From Ruminococcus sp. (GTDB taxonomy: Bacteria; Bacillota; Clostridia; Oscillospirales; Ruminococcaceae), in contig JAFWWU010000027.1 of the NCBI GenBank assembly GCA_017523285.1, forward strand, positions 1-45,025: 45,025 nucleotides of DNA. Reading direction: 5' to 3'. Positions 33,033-41,195 of this stretch are shown here, in pieces; position 1 is the first letter of the stretch, and each line of letters begins with the position of its first letter. The notes under the pieces were generated by a model. The model worked only from the letters and a program-made list of their open reading frames with translations, was not told the DNA's origin and made no database searches. The translations under genes and the position numbers were made by a program.

Positions 33033-34388
33033 TCAACCTGCATTTACAGCGTTAAGTCCGCTTTTGAGAGTATATGTGCCGTAATCCTTGTTATCGATAT
33101 TTACGCTTAGTGATGAACCTGTCGGAACATCTGATGACATTATCATTATGCATTTGTAGCTGTTATGAGGATTGAGGGTTACAAGATCGCTGTTGTTCTT
33201 TTTGATTTTTATTGTAGAGTTTGCAGGCATTGCAGCTGAGAATGCTGCTACAAAGCAAGGTGCTGACATCGATGAAGGCTGAGTCACGGCATTTCCTGCG
33301 GCATAAAGAGTTCCGCCTGTATATGTAAAGCCTGATTGTGCAAATACTGCACTCTTTTCTTCCTTTGTTCCGCCGTAAACTATGGTTTTACCACCGTTTA
33401 TGTTCATTGTGCCTTTTGATTTTAGTCCGTTTGTGCCGCCTTTGATGTTCAGCGTTCCGTCGTTTATTGTTATATCATCATTCGCCATAATGCCTGTCTT
33501 TTTTGATGTGATATTGATTGTTCCTGACTGGATTATAACGTCATCGTCGCTTGAGATGCCATGAGCATTATTTGAATTGATGTTAAGAGTTCCATTGCCC
33601 TTGATTGTAATTGTATCGTTTGAGAAGAGTGCACCGTCGTTGATTTTATCAGTGCCGCCGTCTGTGATAGTTGAGGTTGTACCGTCTACAAGCTCGATAA
33701 CTATTTTCTTGGCGTCGGAAATAAAAATTGCAGGGCCCGATGAATTTGAAATGTTTACGCCGTCAAGGAATATTTTGACCTTTTCCTTTGTATTTACTTC
33801 AAGCTGTCCGTTTGAAATCTTTCCGCTTATTCTGTAATCACCGCCAGCTGTGATGAGTGCTTTTGTGCCTGTTACAGTAATATTGCTTCCTGTTGATGAA
33901 ATTGCTGAGCCGAACTTGATTTCTCCTGTATATACTTCTTCTGGCGCAGGAGCTTCTGTTGGTGCTTGTGTCGGAGCTTCTGTTGCAGGCTGATTTCCCT
34001 CTGAATTATTGGATGAGGAATTATTCTGCTGTGAATTTCCCGACTGTGTGCCGCCTGTATTGTTTTCCTGAGGCTTGGTTGTCTGTGTAGCTTCGGGAGT
34101 TTTATTGTCAGCAGGTGCGGTTGTCTGAGTTTCGGAATTATTATCATTTGTTGAATCAGCTGCCTGAGTTGTGGTTGTTTCAGCCTGACTATTTTCTGTA
34201 TCAGTTGATGAATCACTGCTGCTGTCAGAATTATTGCTTTCGGAATCTTCTGTTGGCTCGGTTGCTGAAACTGAGCTTTCGAGAGCTATTTTGCTGTTGT
34301 TGCCTGATGTTTTCTTTTCACATCCTGTTGCTGTACATACGAGAATGATTGCAGACAGTAATGCTGAAAAGCGTTTTATTTTATCCAT
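33033..34388 (-). CDS. Lipoprotein with beta-helix-like carbohydrate-binding domain (DUF4353 type)
   Basis: Exported lipoprotein, 451 residues. Lipobox ATGC with the lipidated Cys at about residue 23, a long Ser/Thr/Asn/Gln-rich spacer (about 28-150), then a domain of short repeats of the kind NGTLNIKGGTNGLKSKGTMNING that should form a right-handed beta-helix. The pattern VTGTKALITAGGDYRISGKISNGQLEV...KIFLDGVNIS is the carbohydrate-binding-domain-containing (DUF4353) pattern, also present in the dockerin protein at 36314. The true start is taken as ATG 34388 rather than the in-frame GTG nine bases before. It lies downstream of DUF4956 after a hairpin. Its ligand is unknown. Confidence 0.85.
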   Translation of the reverse strand: MDKIKRFSALLSAIILVCTATGCEKKTSGNNSKIALESSVSATEPTEDSESNNSDSSSDSSTDTENSQAETTTTQAADSTNDNNSETQTTAPADNKTPEATQTTKPQENNTGGTQSGNSQQNNSSSNNSEGNQPATEAPTQAPTEAPAPEEVYTGEIKFGSAISSTGSNITVTGTKALITAGGDYRISGKISNGQLEVNTKEKVKIFLDGVNISNSSGPAIFISDAKKIVIELVDGTTSTITDGGTDKINDGALFSNDTITIKGNGTLNINSNNAHGISSDDDVIIQSGTINITSKKTGIMANDDITINDGTLNIKGGTNGLKSKGTMNINGGKTIVYGGTKEEKSAVFAQSGFTYTGGTLYAAGNAVTQPSSMSAPCFVAAFSAAMPANSTIKIKKNNSDLVTLNPHNSYKCIMIMSSDVPTGSSLSVNIDNKDYGTYTLKSGLNAVNAG

Positions 34389-34424
34389 AATAATCACCCA
34401 TTTTATATATTTTTATAGAACAAA

Positions 34425-34455
34425 GTGGTCAGATCTGTAAAATTAGCCTGACCAC
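34425..34455 (-). terminator. Hairpin between the DUF4956 and lipoprotein genes
   Basis: Perfect 8-bp stem GTGGTCAG/CTGACCAC with a 15-base loop; on the minus strand it is followed by TTTGTTC, a weak T-run. It may attenuate rather than fully end transcription, so the lipoprotein could still be partly co-expressed. Confidence 0.55.
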
Positions 34456-34466
34456 GATGTTATTAA

Positions 34467-35216
34467 TTAATTTTCGTAAATTTTATCGTCGTATTTGAAT
34501 AATACGAGATTGATGTTGAGGTTTCCGTTTAATGCTCTGAGTTCGTCGATGAACTGCTTCTGATTGATTTCGTCCTTAACGTCAATGCTGTAAATAAGCT
34601 CGAAAAGTGTACCGAAATTTGTTGTTTTAACTCTTCTGAGTTTGTAGAATGTTGTATATTTGCTGAGAACAGGATCGAAAACGCCTTTGTAATCGAGGTT
34701 TTCAGGAATAGTGATTTTGAGTGTCATGTGATTGATTTTACAGCCGCCGAAATTGATTGTATCGGTAATGAAGAGGATTGCACCGAGTATGAGGAAGAAA
34801 ACAACTGCAAATCCGATGTATCCCATACCGCATGCAACGCCTGTTGCCATTGAATAGAAGATGTATGCAATATCTCTCGGGTCGCCGGGTACGCTTCTGA
34901 AACGGACAAGTGTGAATGCGCCTGCAAGGCTCAATGCTCCGTATGTAGTGTTTATGAGGAGAAGAATGAGAGCAACTATTGCAGGGAGCATAATCATTGT
35001 CATTACATAACTCTGTGAATAGCCCTCTTTGCGTCTTGTAATCATATATATAAGACTTGTGAGTACACCGAGGATAATTGAAGAAATAACACATATAAAG
35101 AAAGGTTCAACTTCTATTGCGGAAGAAGCTGTTGATGCAGTTCCCTGAAGCACCTCTTCAATCGGACTGTCGGCTGTGCGGTCAAGAACATTCTTGAAAA
35201 TATCGATTTTTGCCAT
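34467..35216 (-). CDS. DUF4956 membrane protein
   Basis: A 249-residue protein with three or four membrane segments (about 40-60, 70-90, 95-112, 120-150) including the conserved stretch LAGAFTLVRFRSVPGDPRDIAYIFYSMATG that marks DUF4956, and a soluble C-terminal domain of about 85 residues (KITIPENLDYKGVFDPVL...). DUF4956 is often encoded beside VTC polyphosphate-polymerase proteins, as here, where its ATG overlaps the VTC stop by one base. Its role is unknown; a membrane partner or transport part for the polymerase is the usual guess. Confidence 0.92.
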   Translation of the reverse strand: MAKIDIFKNVLDRTADSPIEEVLQGTASTASSAIEVEPFFICVISSIILGVLTSLIYMITRRKEGYSQSYVMTMIMLPAIVALILLLINTTYGALSLAGAFTLVRFRSVPGDPRDIAYIFYSMATGVACGMGYIGFAVVFFLILGAILFITDTINFGGCKINHMTLKITIPENLDYKGVFDPVLSKYTTFYKLRRVKTTNFGTLFELIYSIDVKDEINQKQFIDELRALNGNLNINLVLFKYDDKIYEN

Positions 35217-35959
35217 TATACATTTACACTCCTGTTTTCAAATATTTTATTGTAAATAAATGTTTGATAAGCTTTTCCGTATTTTGAAAAGCTCGTCTTG
35301 TAAATCTGAAGCTCTGAGAGCTTGTTTATAAGCCATTCAGGGACAGAATCGGAAATTTTTACTTCCATAAGGCGCTGGTCTGCACCGATAATCTGTGAGC
35401 CGTAGCTTGGCTCACTGAGAGTCAGATTATCACGTCTTTCTGTAATAAGACGGTCAAATGTCAGTCTGAAATCCTTGTTGTCCTTGCCGAAAAAGGCGCG
35501 GCGCTGATAGCTTATGTACTGTTTTGGCTTGACGTAATAATTGTTGAGGAAAACGTCAAGCTCGGTGAAAACCTGCTGAGTGATGTACTTAGAGGTTTCA
35601 GGTTTTTTGCGGGTTTTAAGGTATTCGTCTGCTTCTGCGAGAGTCATTGTGACACGTCTTTTAGCAACAACACCGCCGATTTTCTTTTTGATTTCAAGAA
35701 AAACTATATCATCGGGTTTGGCAGGTGAATAATAGCTTCTGAGTCTGATTTTTTCCTTATAATAGGGCTTAGAGAGAGATTCCCTTATAAGAAAATCATC
35801 ATTTGTGTCATAATAGATGTTGTAAACTCCGTATTCTTTGCCGTCGATGCAGTATTTATCGGGATTCATATACTCATCAATTACTTCCATAATCCCGTTG
35901 TACTGCTCCATGTTAAGCAGAAACTTGATTTCCTTACGCGCAAAAGTACTTATAGCCAA
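35216..35959 (-). CDS. VTC-domain polyphosphate polymerase
   Basis: A 247-residue single-domain VTC protein, the fold that in yeast Vtc4 makes polyphosphate from ATP inside a basic tunnel. Tunnel-type residues are all visible: ARKEIKFLL at the N-terminus, KIRLRSYY, FLEIKKK, YQRRAFFG, RLTFDRLI, LMEVKIS and SFSKYGKAYQTF. No membrane segment; the DUF4956 partner supplies that. The start is a TTG with two tandem AGGAGG-type sites upstream, suggesting strong translation. It is the first gene of VTC, DUF4956 and, after a hairpin, the lipoprotein, and is divergent from the dockerin gene. Confidence 0.92.
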   Translation of the reverse strand: MAISTFARKEIKFLLNMEQYNGIMEVIDEYMNPDKYCIDGKEYGVYNIYYDTNDDFLIRESLSKPYYKEKIRLRSYYSPAKPDDIVFLEIKKKIGGVVAKRRVTMTLAEADEYLKTRKKPETSKYITQQVFTELDVFLNNYYVKPKQYISYQRRAFFGKDNKDFRLTFDRLITERRDNLTLSEPSYGSQIIGADQRLMEVKISDSVPEWLINKLSELQIYKTSFSKYGKAYQTFIYNKIFENRSVNV

Positions 35960-36072
35960 AATATTTTCCTCCTTCCTCCTTATTTCCCAAATAATATTTT
36001 ACATATCAATTCTTAAAATAGTCTTAATTATTTTTAAAAAGTTATGTGAAAAATATAAAAAACAACATTTCA

Positions 36073-36101
36073 ATTATATCATAGAAATTAAAATAATACA
36101 A
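36073..36101 (-). promoter_or_regulatory. Promoter of the VTC operon
   Basis: On the minus strand TTGTAT (36096-36101), a 17-base spacer and TATAAT (36073-36078). It sits about 100 bases from the TTTAAG array, so both directions could share control. The 354-base gap 35960-36313 holds only these signals. Confidence 0.65.
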
Positions 36102-36196
36102 GCAGAAATTTAATTTGTTTGCGGATTTAATTATGTAAAGAGCTTTTTTGATAATATAGCGTGTGTTTTATACAAGTTATGTAAAAATATTGCTGA

Positions 36197-36235
36197 TTTA
36201 AGGTGAATTTAAGATGAATTTAAGATTGTTTTAAG
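36197..36235 (+). promoter_or_regulatory. Four-fold TTTAAG direct repeat (probable response-regulator operator)
   Basis: TTTAAG occurs at 36197, 36208, 36219 and 36230, each pair separated by exactly five bases (11-bp period, one helical turn). This is the geometry of OmpR/PhoB-family binding sites, and TTTAAG-N5-TTTAAG is the known CiaR site of streptococci. A -10-like GATAAAAT begins about nine bases after the last repeat, with no -35, fitting an activated promoter for the dockerin gene. The regulator is not in the window. Confidence 0.7.
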
Positions 36236-36313
36236 GTTTCGGTGATAAAATGCAGATAGTATCGGAGTGGGAAAATAAATATGGAATATTCAAGATGAGA
36301 AAAAAGGAGTTGT

Positions 36314-37705
36314 ATGAAAATGAACAGTTCAAAAAGAATTAAAAAGCTTCTTGCGGGAGTTGCCGCTGTATGCGTTACAGCTTCGGCACTGCCTGCAATA
36401 CCTGCGTCTGCGGCTACGCTTGCGCTCGGCGATATTGACCTTGACGGCGCTGTTGACGTATTTGATCTTACCATGCTGAGGAATTATATTCTTCAACGTG
36501 AGGGGAGCGAATTAAGCGGAAATTCTGCACTTACAGCTGATGTCAATCAGGATAGTCTTGTTGATATTGTTGATGCTGTTGCGCTCAGCAGAAGTATTGT
36601 AACAGGAAAAATCAACTACATTGAAACTGCCGAGGATATTACATATATCCACCTCAACGGAAGTTCAATTACAGTTGACGGTACAAATGCTGTTGCAGAT
36701 GGCTCAAAGGTTACTATTTCAGCTTCGGGTACATATTATGTTGACGGAAGTCTTACTGACGGACAGATTGTTGTAAGTGTAGCTGATGAAACTGCTGATA
36801 CAGGCACAGTAAAGATTTTCCTTAACGGAGTAAATATCACAGGCACATCACAGCCTGCAATTTACATCGAAAATGCTGAAAACACTTCGCTTAATCTCGT
36901 AAGCGGAAAGACCAATGTAATAAACGGCGGCACAGCTGCTTATGCAGGCGATTATCTTGAATGTGCTGTAATTCATGCTAAAGATGATATGACTATTAAG
37001 GGAAGCGGAACTCTTGAGGTAAACGCTCCTGTTCAGCACGCAATTCATTGTAATAATGATATCAAGTTCAATGGCGGTACTGTTAATATTATCACAGAAA
37101 CAGAGGATGCTGTAAGAGGTAAATCTTCAGTTACAGTAAAAGATGGTATTCTCAATATCGAAGCTGAGGGCGATGGTATCAAGTCATCAAAGGGTGATGT
37201 TGCAATTGAAGGCGGTACTGTTCTTATCAAGGCAGGAAATGACGCTATTCAGGCTGAAACTACAATTGATATTTCAGGCGGTAATGTCACAGCAAGCGGT
37301 GACAGAGGTCTTACTGCTGTTACAGGCATCAATATTACAGGCGGAACAGTAGTTGCTACTGCTACCGACAATCAGGCAACGCTTATTAATGCAACTCAGG
37401 GAGCAATGCTTCTCAATTGCATTGATGATACATCAAATACAGACGGCTGCTGGAAGAAGGCAAATGCAATCAGTATATCTGATTCTATAACTGCAAAACC
37501 ACTTAAAAAGTTCAAGTATGTTCTGATTAGTGACGCTACAATCAAAAATGGCGCTACTTATACGCTGACAAATGAAAGTAACGGCTCTACCGTAACCCAC
37601 ACAAGCGGAGCGTCAAAAACTTTTGCTATGTCGGCAGTATCTACTGAATTCAATAGCGTTAATCTTGGAACAACCTCTCAGACTGAAACGGTGGACGGTT
37701 ACTGA
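36314..37705 (+). CDS. Dockerin and carbohydrate-binding-domain protein, N-terminal part (ends at a premature TGA)
   Basis: Exported surface protein. A Sec signal peptide (1-34, ending ASA) is followed directly by a type I dockerin at about 37-98, with two calcium-loop repeats GDIDLDGAVDVFDLTMLRNYI and ADVNQDSLVDIVDAVALSRSI (the second degenerate in places), which would dock onto a cohesin of a cellulosome-type scaffold. Then a DUF4353-type beta-helix domain (about 105-440): SASGTYYVDGSLTDGQIVV, VKIFLNGVNITG and NGGTVNI repeats, as in the lipoprotein at 33033. The 463-residue frame ends in TGA at 37703-37705, but coding continues in the same frame to 39376, so this is very likely the first half of a gene of about 1020 codons. 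GGAG precedes the ATG. Confidence 0.85.
   Translation: MKMNSSKRIKKLLAGVAAVCVTASALPAIPASAATLALGDIDLDGAVDVFDLTMLRNYILQREGSELSGNSALTADVNQDSLVDIVDAVALSRSIVTGKINYIETAEDITYIHLNGSSITVDGTNAVADGSKVTISASGTYYVDGSLTDGQIVVSVADETADTGTVKIFLNGVNITGTSQPAIYIENAENTSLNLVSGKTNVINGGTAAYAGDYLECAVIHAKDDMTIKGSGTLEVNAPVQHAIHCNNDIKFNGGTVNIITETEDAVRGKSSVTVKDGILNIEAEGDGIKSSKGDVAIEGGTVLIKAGNDAIQAETTIDISGGNVTASGDRGLTAVTGINITGGTVVATATDNQATLINATQGAMLLNCIDDTSNTDGCWKKANAISISDSITAKPLKKFKYVLISDATIKNGATYTLTNESNGSTVTHTSGASKTFAMSAVSTEFNSVNLGTTSQTETVDGY
37703..37705 (+). other. Premature in-frame stop (TGA) splitting the dockerin protein
   Basis: The codon follows GACGGTTAC and is followed by ATAGCACTTTCAGGC in the same frame. TGG (Trp) to TGA is the simplest origin. 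Other genes here end in TGA normally, so Trp recoding of UGA is not suggested. Confidence 0.8.
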
Positions 37706-39376
37706 ATAGCACTTTCAGGCAACGGAATTTCTACAAATGCACCTGCTGAAACTGCGTCTGTTGCCGACGGTGTAATTACCGTAAAGCAGCCGGGGGTATT
37801 TGCTGTCAGCGGCTCTATGGACGGAGGACAAATCTTCGTAAACGTAGACAAAACAGCATATCCCGACGGTGTTGTTGAGCTTGATTTAATGGGTGCAGAG
37901 CTCACAAATACAAAAAACTCTCCGATATATGTTGAGTCAATAGGCGATGAAGTTCAGCTTGTAGCCAAAAGCGGCACAGTAAATACAATTTCAGACGGAA
38001 CTTCATATACAAATGCTGATTCCGATTGCGGAGCTGTATATTCAAAGGATGACCTTAAAATCAAGGGCAGCGGCTCTCTTACAGTAAACGGCAATTGTCA
38101 GGACGGAATAGTCTGCAAGAACGACCTTAAAATATATAACGGAAATATTACTGTAAATGCCGTTGATGACGCTGTAAGAGGCAAAGACAGTATTACAATA
38201 GGTAATGATGCTGATACTGATTTCAGCACATTAAGCCTTACTGTGAAATCAACTTCGGGCGACGGTATAAAGTCTACTGAAACTGATACAACAACAGGTA
38301 AGGGCAATGTAACAATAAACGGCGGAAAGCTCAACATTACAGCATATTCTGACGGTATTCATGCTTCACAGCTTCTTGATGTGAATGGCGGAGATATCAC
38401 AATAGAAACAACCTGTCCTGCGTCTTCATCGGGCTCAACAGGCGGAATGTGGGGCGGAAGTTCAGGAAGTACAGATACTGCTGTAAGTGCAAAGGGACTT
38501 AAAGCAGGTACAACTGATGATACAACATCTGCTGAAATTACAGGCGTTATAAATGTAAATGCAGGAAATATCAATATCAATTCAACTGACGACTGCGTTC
38601 ACGCAAACGGAAATATCCTTCTTGCAGGCGGCAGACTTGACCTTAAATCAAGTGATGACGCTGTTCATACTGATGCTGACCTTACGATAGGTAACGGTAC
38701 TGCTTCAACATACGATGATATAGTAGTTGTTGTAAGTTCTGCATACGAAGGTATGGAAGGGCTTAACATAACTCAGAACAGCGGAACGGTAATTGTCAAT
38801 TCTACTGATGACGGATACAATGCCGCAGGCGGTGCTGACGGCTCAGGAAATATGTCGCCAGGCGGCTGGGGAGGCGGTTTCGGCTCTACTTCGGGCGGAA
38901 ATTACTCTCTTAACCTTAAAGGCGGATTTGCTCTTGTAAATGTTACAGACGGCGACCATGACGGTTTTGATTCAAATGGAGCTCTTACTGTTTCAGGCGG
39001 TATTGCTATAACAAACGGCAACGAGCCTTTTGACTGCGACGGAACAAAATCCTATACAGGCGGAGTTTATGTAATAAACAAAGGCTCAGGCGGTATGGGT
39101 GGAATGGGCGGTATGGGAGGAAGCGAAATGGCTTCTACTCTTACAGCTTCATGCTCGGCAGGCTCAGGTACAAGAATTACACTTGCAGACGGCTCAAAGG
39201 TTATAGCATCATTCCTTGCAAACAAGAGTGTTTCAACTCTTACAGCAGGATGCAGCAGCAATACAGGTGCTAAGTTTTATACAGGTGGTACTGTTTCAGG
39301 TACAGAGCTTATAAAAACAAGCAATCAGAGCGTCTATGTAAACGGAACGCTTTCAGGCGGAACTCAGTGTAATTAA
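37706..39376 (+). CDS. Second half of the dockerin/carbohydrate-binding protein (same frame after the TGA)
   Basis: Directly after the TGA the frame continues without interruption for 556 codons: IALSGNGISTNAP, a link, then a second DUF4353-type domain with SMDGGQIFVNVDKTAYPDGVVELDLMGAELTN, SGSLTVNGNC, NINGGKLNI and many short beta-helix repeats, Gly-rich patches (GGMGGMGGMGG) and a C-terminal piece SNQSVYVNGTLSGG. The first ATG is at 37817 and has no ribosome binding site, so independent translation from there is doubtful. It reads as the second half of the preceding gene, which would carry two tandem binding domains after the dockerin. Confidence 0.75.
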   Translation: MALSGNGISTNAPAETASVADGVITVKQPGVFAVSGSMDGGQIFVNVDKTAYPDGVVELDLMGAELTNTKNSPIYVESIGDEVQLVAKSGTVNTISDGTSYTNADSDCGAVYSKDDLKIKGSGSLTVNGNCQDGIVCKNDLKIYNGNITVNAVDDAVRGKDSITIGNDADTDFSTLSLTVKSTSGDGIKSTETDTTTGKGNVTINGGKLNITAYSDGIHASQLLDVNGGDITIETTCPASSSGSTGGMWGGSSGSTDTAVSAKGLKAGTTDDTTSAEITGVINVNAGNININSTDDCVHANGNILLAGGRLDLKSSDDAVHTDADLTIGNGTASTYDDIVVVVSSAYEGMEGLNITQNSGTVIVNSTDDGYNAAGGADGSGNMSPGGWGGGFGSTSGGNYSLNLKGGFALVNVTDGDHDGFDSNGALTVSGGIAITNGNEPFDCDGTKSYTGGVYVINKGSGGMGGMGGMGGSEMASTLTASCSAGSGTRITLADGSKVIASFLANKSVSTLTAGCSSNTGAKFYTGGTVSGTELIKTSNQSVYVNGTLSGGTQCN

Positions 39377-39426
39377 TAATGAAAAAATCTTCAGTTTGTT
39401 AATGCGATAGTCGTAAAGAAGTATTA

Positions 39427-39461
39427 AAAGCCACTTTTGATATTATGTCAGAAGTGGCTTT
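39427..39461 (+). terminator. Terminator of the dockerin gene
   Basis: 10-bp stem AAAGCCACTT/AAGTGGCTTT with a 15-base loop, 50 bases after the stop at 39376. The T-run is short. Confidence 0.75.
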
Positions 39462-39476
39462 GCGTTGCTTATGGTG

Positions 39477-39505
39477 TTGACTTTTTATATCAACAATGCT
39501 ATAAT
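39477..39505 (+). promoter_or_regulatory. Promoter of the SUKH gene
   Basis: TTGACT (39477-39482), a 17-base spacer and TATAAT (39500-39505), 42 bases before the start; an AAAGGTG site lies between. Confidence 0.7.
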
Positions 39506-39547
39506 TAACTGACGACAAACTTAAATTTAACATATAAAGGTGATATA

Positions 39548-40084
39548 ATGGTGAGAAGAGTTATTCTCAATGGAACGACAGATGATAAAATTATAACTTG
39601 TCTGAAAACAGCAGGGTGGTATAAGGGACGCTGCGTTGATTTAACTGAGGTAAAAGCTTTTTATACATCATTTGGGGTTACAATTCCAGAATATGCCGAG
39701 AATTTCTTAAAAGAATACTATGGAATCTCGGATAGCTGGTATTTCAATGAGTCAGAAGATGCATTACTCAACAGAGCACCTGATATCGAATTCAGTCTGT
39801 ATCCAACACATGATGAAAGCGTTGATGAAGAACGTTTTGAACAGGATTTCGCAGAAACGTTTGACAGATATCTTGAAAATGTGCAATTATTTTCTGGTGA
39901 GTCGGCGTTCTTCGTTGGTGAGATAGGTTATTACTATCCAGCAATGGTGTTTATTGCACAATCTGGCAAGATATATACCGCACATAATTACGATGATTTG
40001 ATTCATTGTTATGAATCTGTACCCGAAATGCTTAAATATGATTTTATTCATTCCGATGAATGGATTTCTGTAAGTGTGAAATAG
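39548..40084 (+). CDS. SUKH-3-type immunity protein (orphan)
   Basis: A 178-residue soluble protein with the SUKH-3 pattern: TAGWYKGRCVDL near the start, IPEYAENFLKEYYGI, a central acidic stretch, then SAFFVGEIGYYYPAMVFIAQSGKIYTAHNYDDLIHCY and a Trp-containing end. SUKH proteins neutralise polymorphic toxins, mostly nucleases. No toxin is next to it: the left neighbour is the surface dockerin gene and the right neighbour an acyltransferase, so it is an orphan immunity gene, as often found in gut clostridia. It has its own promoter and terminator, and a TAG stop. Confidence 0.8.
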   Translation: MVRRVILNGTTDDKIITCLKTAGWYKGRCVDLTEVKAFYTSFGVTIPEYAENFLKEYYGISDSWYFNESEDALLNRAPDIEFSLYPTHDESVDEERFEQDFAETFDRYLENVQLFSGESAFFVGEIGYYYPAMVFIAQSGKIYTAHNYDDLIHCYESVPEMLKYDFIHSDEWISVSVK

Positions 40085-40158
40085 CCGCCTTTATTTCAAC
40101 CATGATACATATTATGGGAAGTATATTAAATTCTAATTTGTCAAACTGAATATAAATA

Positions 40159-40192
40159 AAATCCAGAGAAGACTGCTTTCTTCTCTGGATTT
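40159..40192. terminator. Bidirectional terminator
   Basis: 13-bp perfect stem AAATCCAGAGAAG/CTTCTCTGGATTT with an 8-base loop between the SUKH gene and the convergent acyltransferase gene. Confidence 0.9.
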
Positions 40193-40252
40193 ACTTCTTT
40201 ACGGCTACCGCCCTTTTGAACTGAGGATTTTTTGTATAGAAAATACTTGTTC

Positions 40253-40918
40253 TTAATTTTTTGAAATAATTTCTCCGCTTACTTTATGAATAGAATCAGC
40301 GGGAATATAGCCTCTTATGAAGCTTAAAGGATAAACGCTTGAATTTCTGCCGATAACAGTTCCCGGATTGAGTACGCTGTTGCAGCCTACTTCAACGAAA
40401 TCGCCGAGGAATGCGCCTGTCTTTTTAAGACCGATTTCAATTCTTGAATCCTTGTTTCTGATAGTAACCTCTGTCTTATCTGATTTTACATTTGATGTGA
40501 TGCTTCCTGCACCCATGTGTGACTTGTAGCCGAGAATACTGTCGCCTACATAATTATAGTGAGGAACCTGTACATTATCAAAAAGAATTACATTTTTAAG
40601 CTCAACTGAATTGCCTACAACGCAGTTTTCTCCGACGAGTGCGCTTCCTCTTACGAATGCACAGTGACGAACTTCTGTATTTGCACCGATAATGCATGGT
40701 GCACCGAGATAAGCGGTAGGGAATACCTTTGCTGTTTTATGTACCCATACGTTTTCAGACGGATTATCATATTCGTCTGTGCTGAGTGTATTTCCGAGCT
40801 TTATGATGAATTCGCTTATACCTTTAAGTGCCTGCCACGGATATTCAAGACCGCCGAGATAATCCTTTGCAAGTGTATGGCTTAAATCATATAAATTCTC
40901 TATTTTCATATTCTTCAT
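40253..40918 (-). CDS. Left-handed beta-helix acyltransferase-like protein (GlmU C-terminal type)
   Basis: A 221-residue protein made of an N-terminal helical part (about 1-55) and hexapeptide repeats (about 60-200) of the left-handed beta-helix fold: VFPTAYLGAPCIIGANTEVRHCAF, VGENCVVGNSVELKNVIL, and the YVGDSILGYKSHMGAGS loop that matches the acetyltransferase active-site region of GlmU. There is no nucleotidyltransferase domain, so it is not a full GlmU; database entries of this type are often called UDP-GlcNAc pyrophosphorylase-related. It may acetylate a sugar nucleotide. An in-frame ATG lies eight codons upstream; neither start has a strong ribosome binding site, so the start is uncertain. 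Confidence 0.82.
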   Translation of the reverse strand: MKNMKIENLYDLSHTLAKDYLGGLEYPWQALKGISEFIIKLGNTLSTDEYDNPSENVWVHKTAKVFPTAYLGAPCIIGANTEVRHCAFVRGSALVGENCVVGNSVELKNVILFDNVQVPHYNYVGDSILGYKSHMGAGSITSNVKSDKTEVTIRNKDSRIEIGLKKTGAFLGDFVEVGCNSVLNPGTVIGRNSSVYPLSFIRGYIPADSIHKVSGEIISKN

Positions 40919-41084
40919 AATTGAAATCCAACCTTTTGTCATTATTTCGTGGGAATAAATTTCCCCGATTAAAATTTATTGTACTATATAAATATTGTTT
41001 TGTCAATCAGAATTTGCTGAAATATTTTATATTTTATCAGTATTGCTGATATCGGTCAATAAAATTAATTAATTAAAAATACTA

Positions 41085-41113
41085 TTGACAGCTTGACATA
41101 AAAGCATTATAAT
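41085..41113 (+). promoter_or_regulatory. Perfect sigma-A promoter of the PEP carboxykinase gene
   Basis: TTGACA (41085-41090), exactly 17 bases, TATAAT (41108-41113). A second TTGACA lies inside the spacer (41093-41098). The 80-base leader ends in AGGAGG. Confidence 0.82.
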
Positions 41114-41195
41114 AGTAAATGAGGTAAATTTGAATTATTTGCCCTGTTGATCTGAATTTTCTTCAGAAAAACGACTATTTTAGGAGGTTACTACC

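Noticed and set aside
17938-39376. Stop-codon recoding (TAG or TGA as amino acid) as the cause of the two interrupted genes
   Set aside because: TAG ends the genes at 25710-25712 and 40082-40084 and TGA ends dnaB at 3009-3011, all at natural protein ends, and the two interruptions use different codons.
36314-39376. Two independent tandem genes for binding proteins
   Set aside because: The frames are continuous across one stop codon and the second has no promoter, terminator between, or ribosome binding site; one interrupted gene explains this better.
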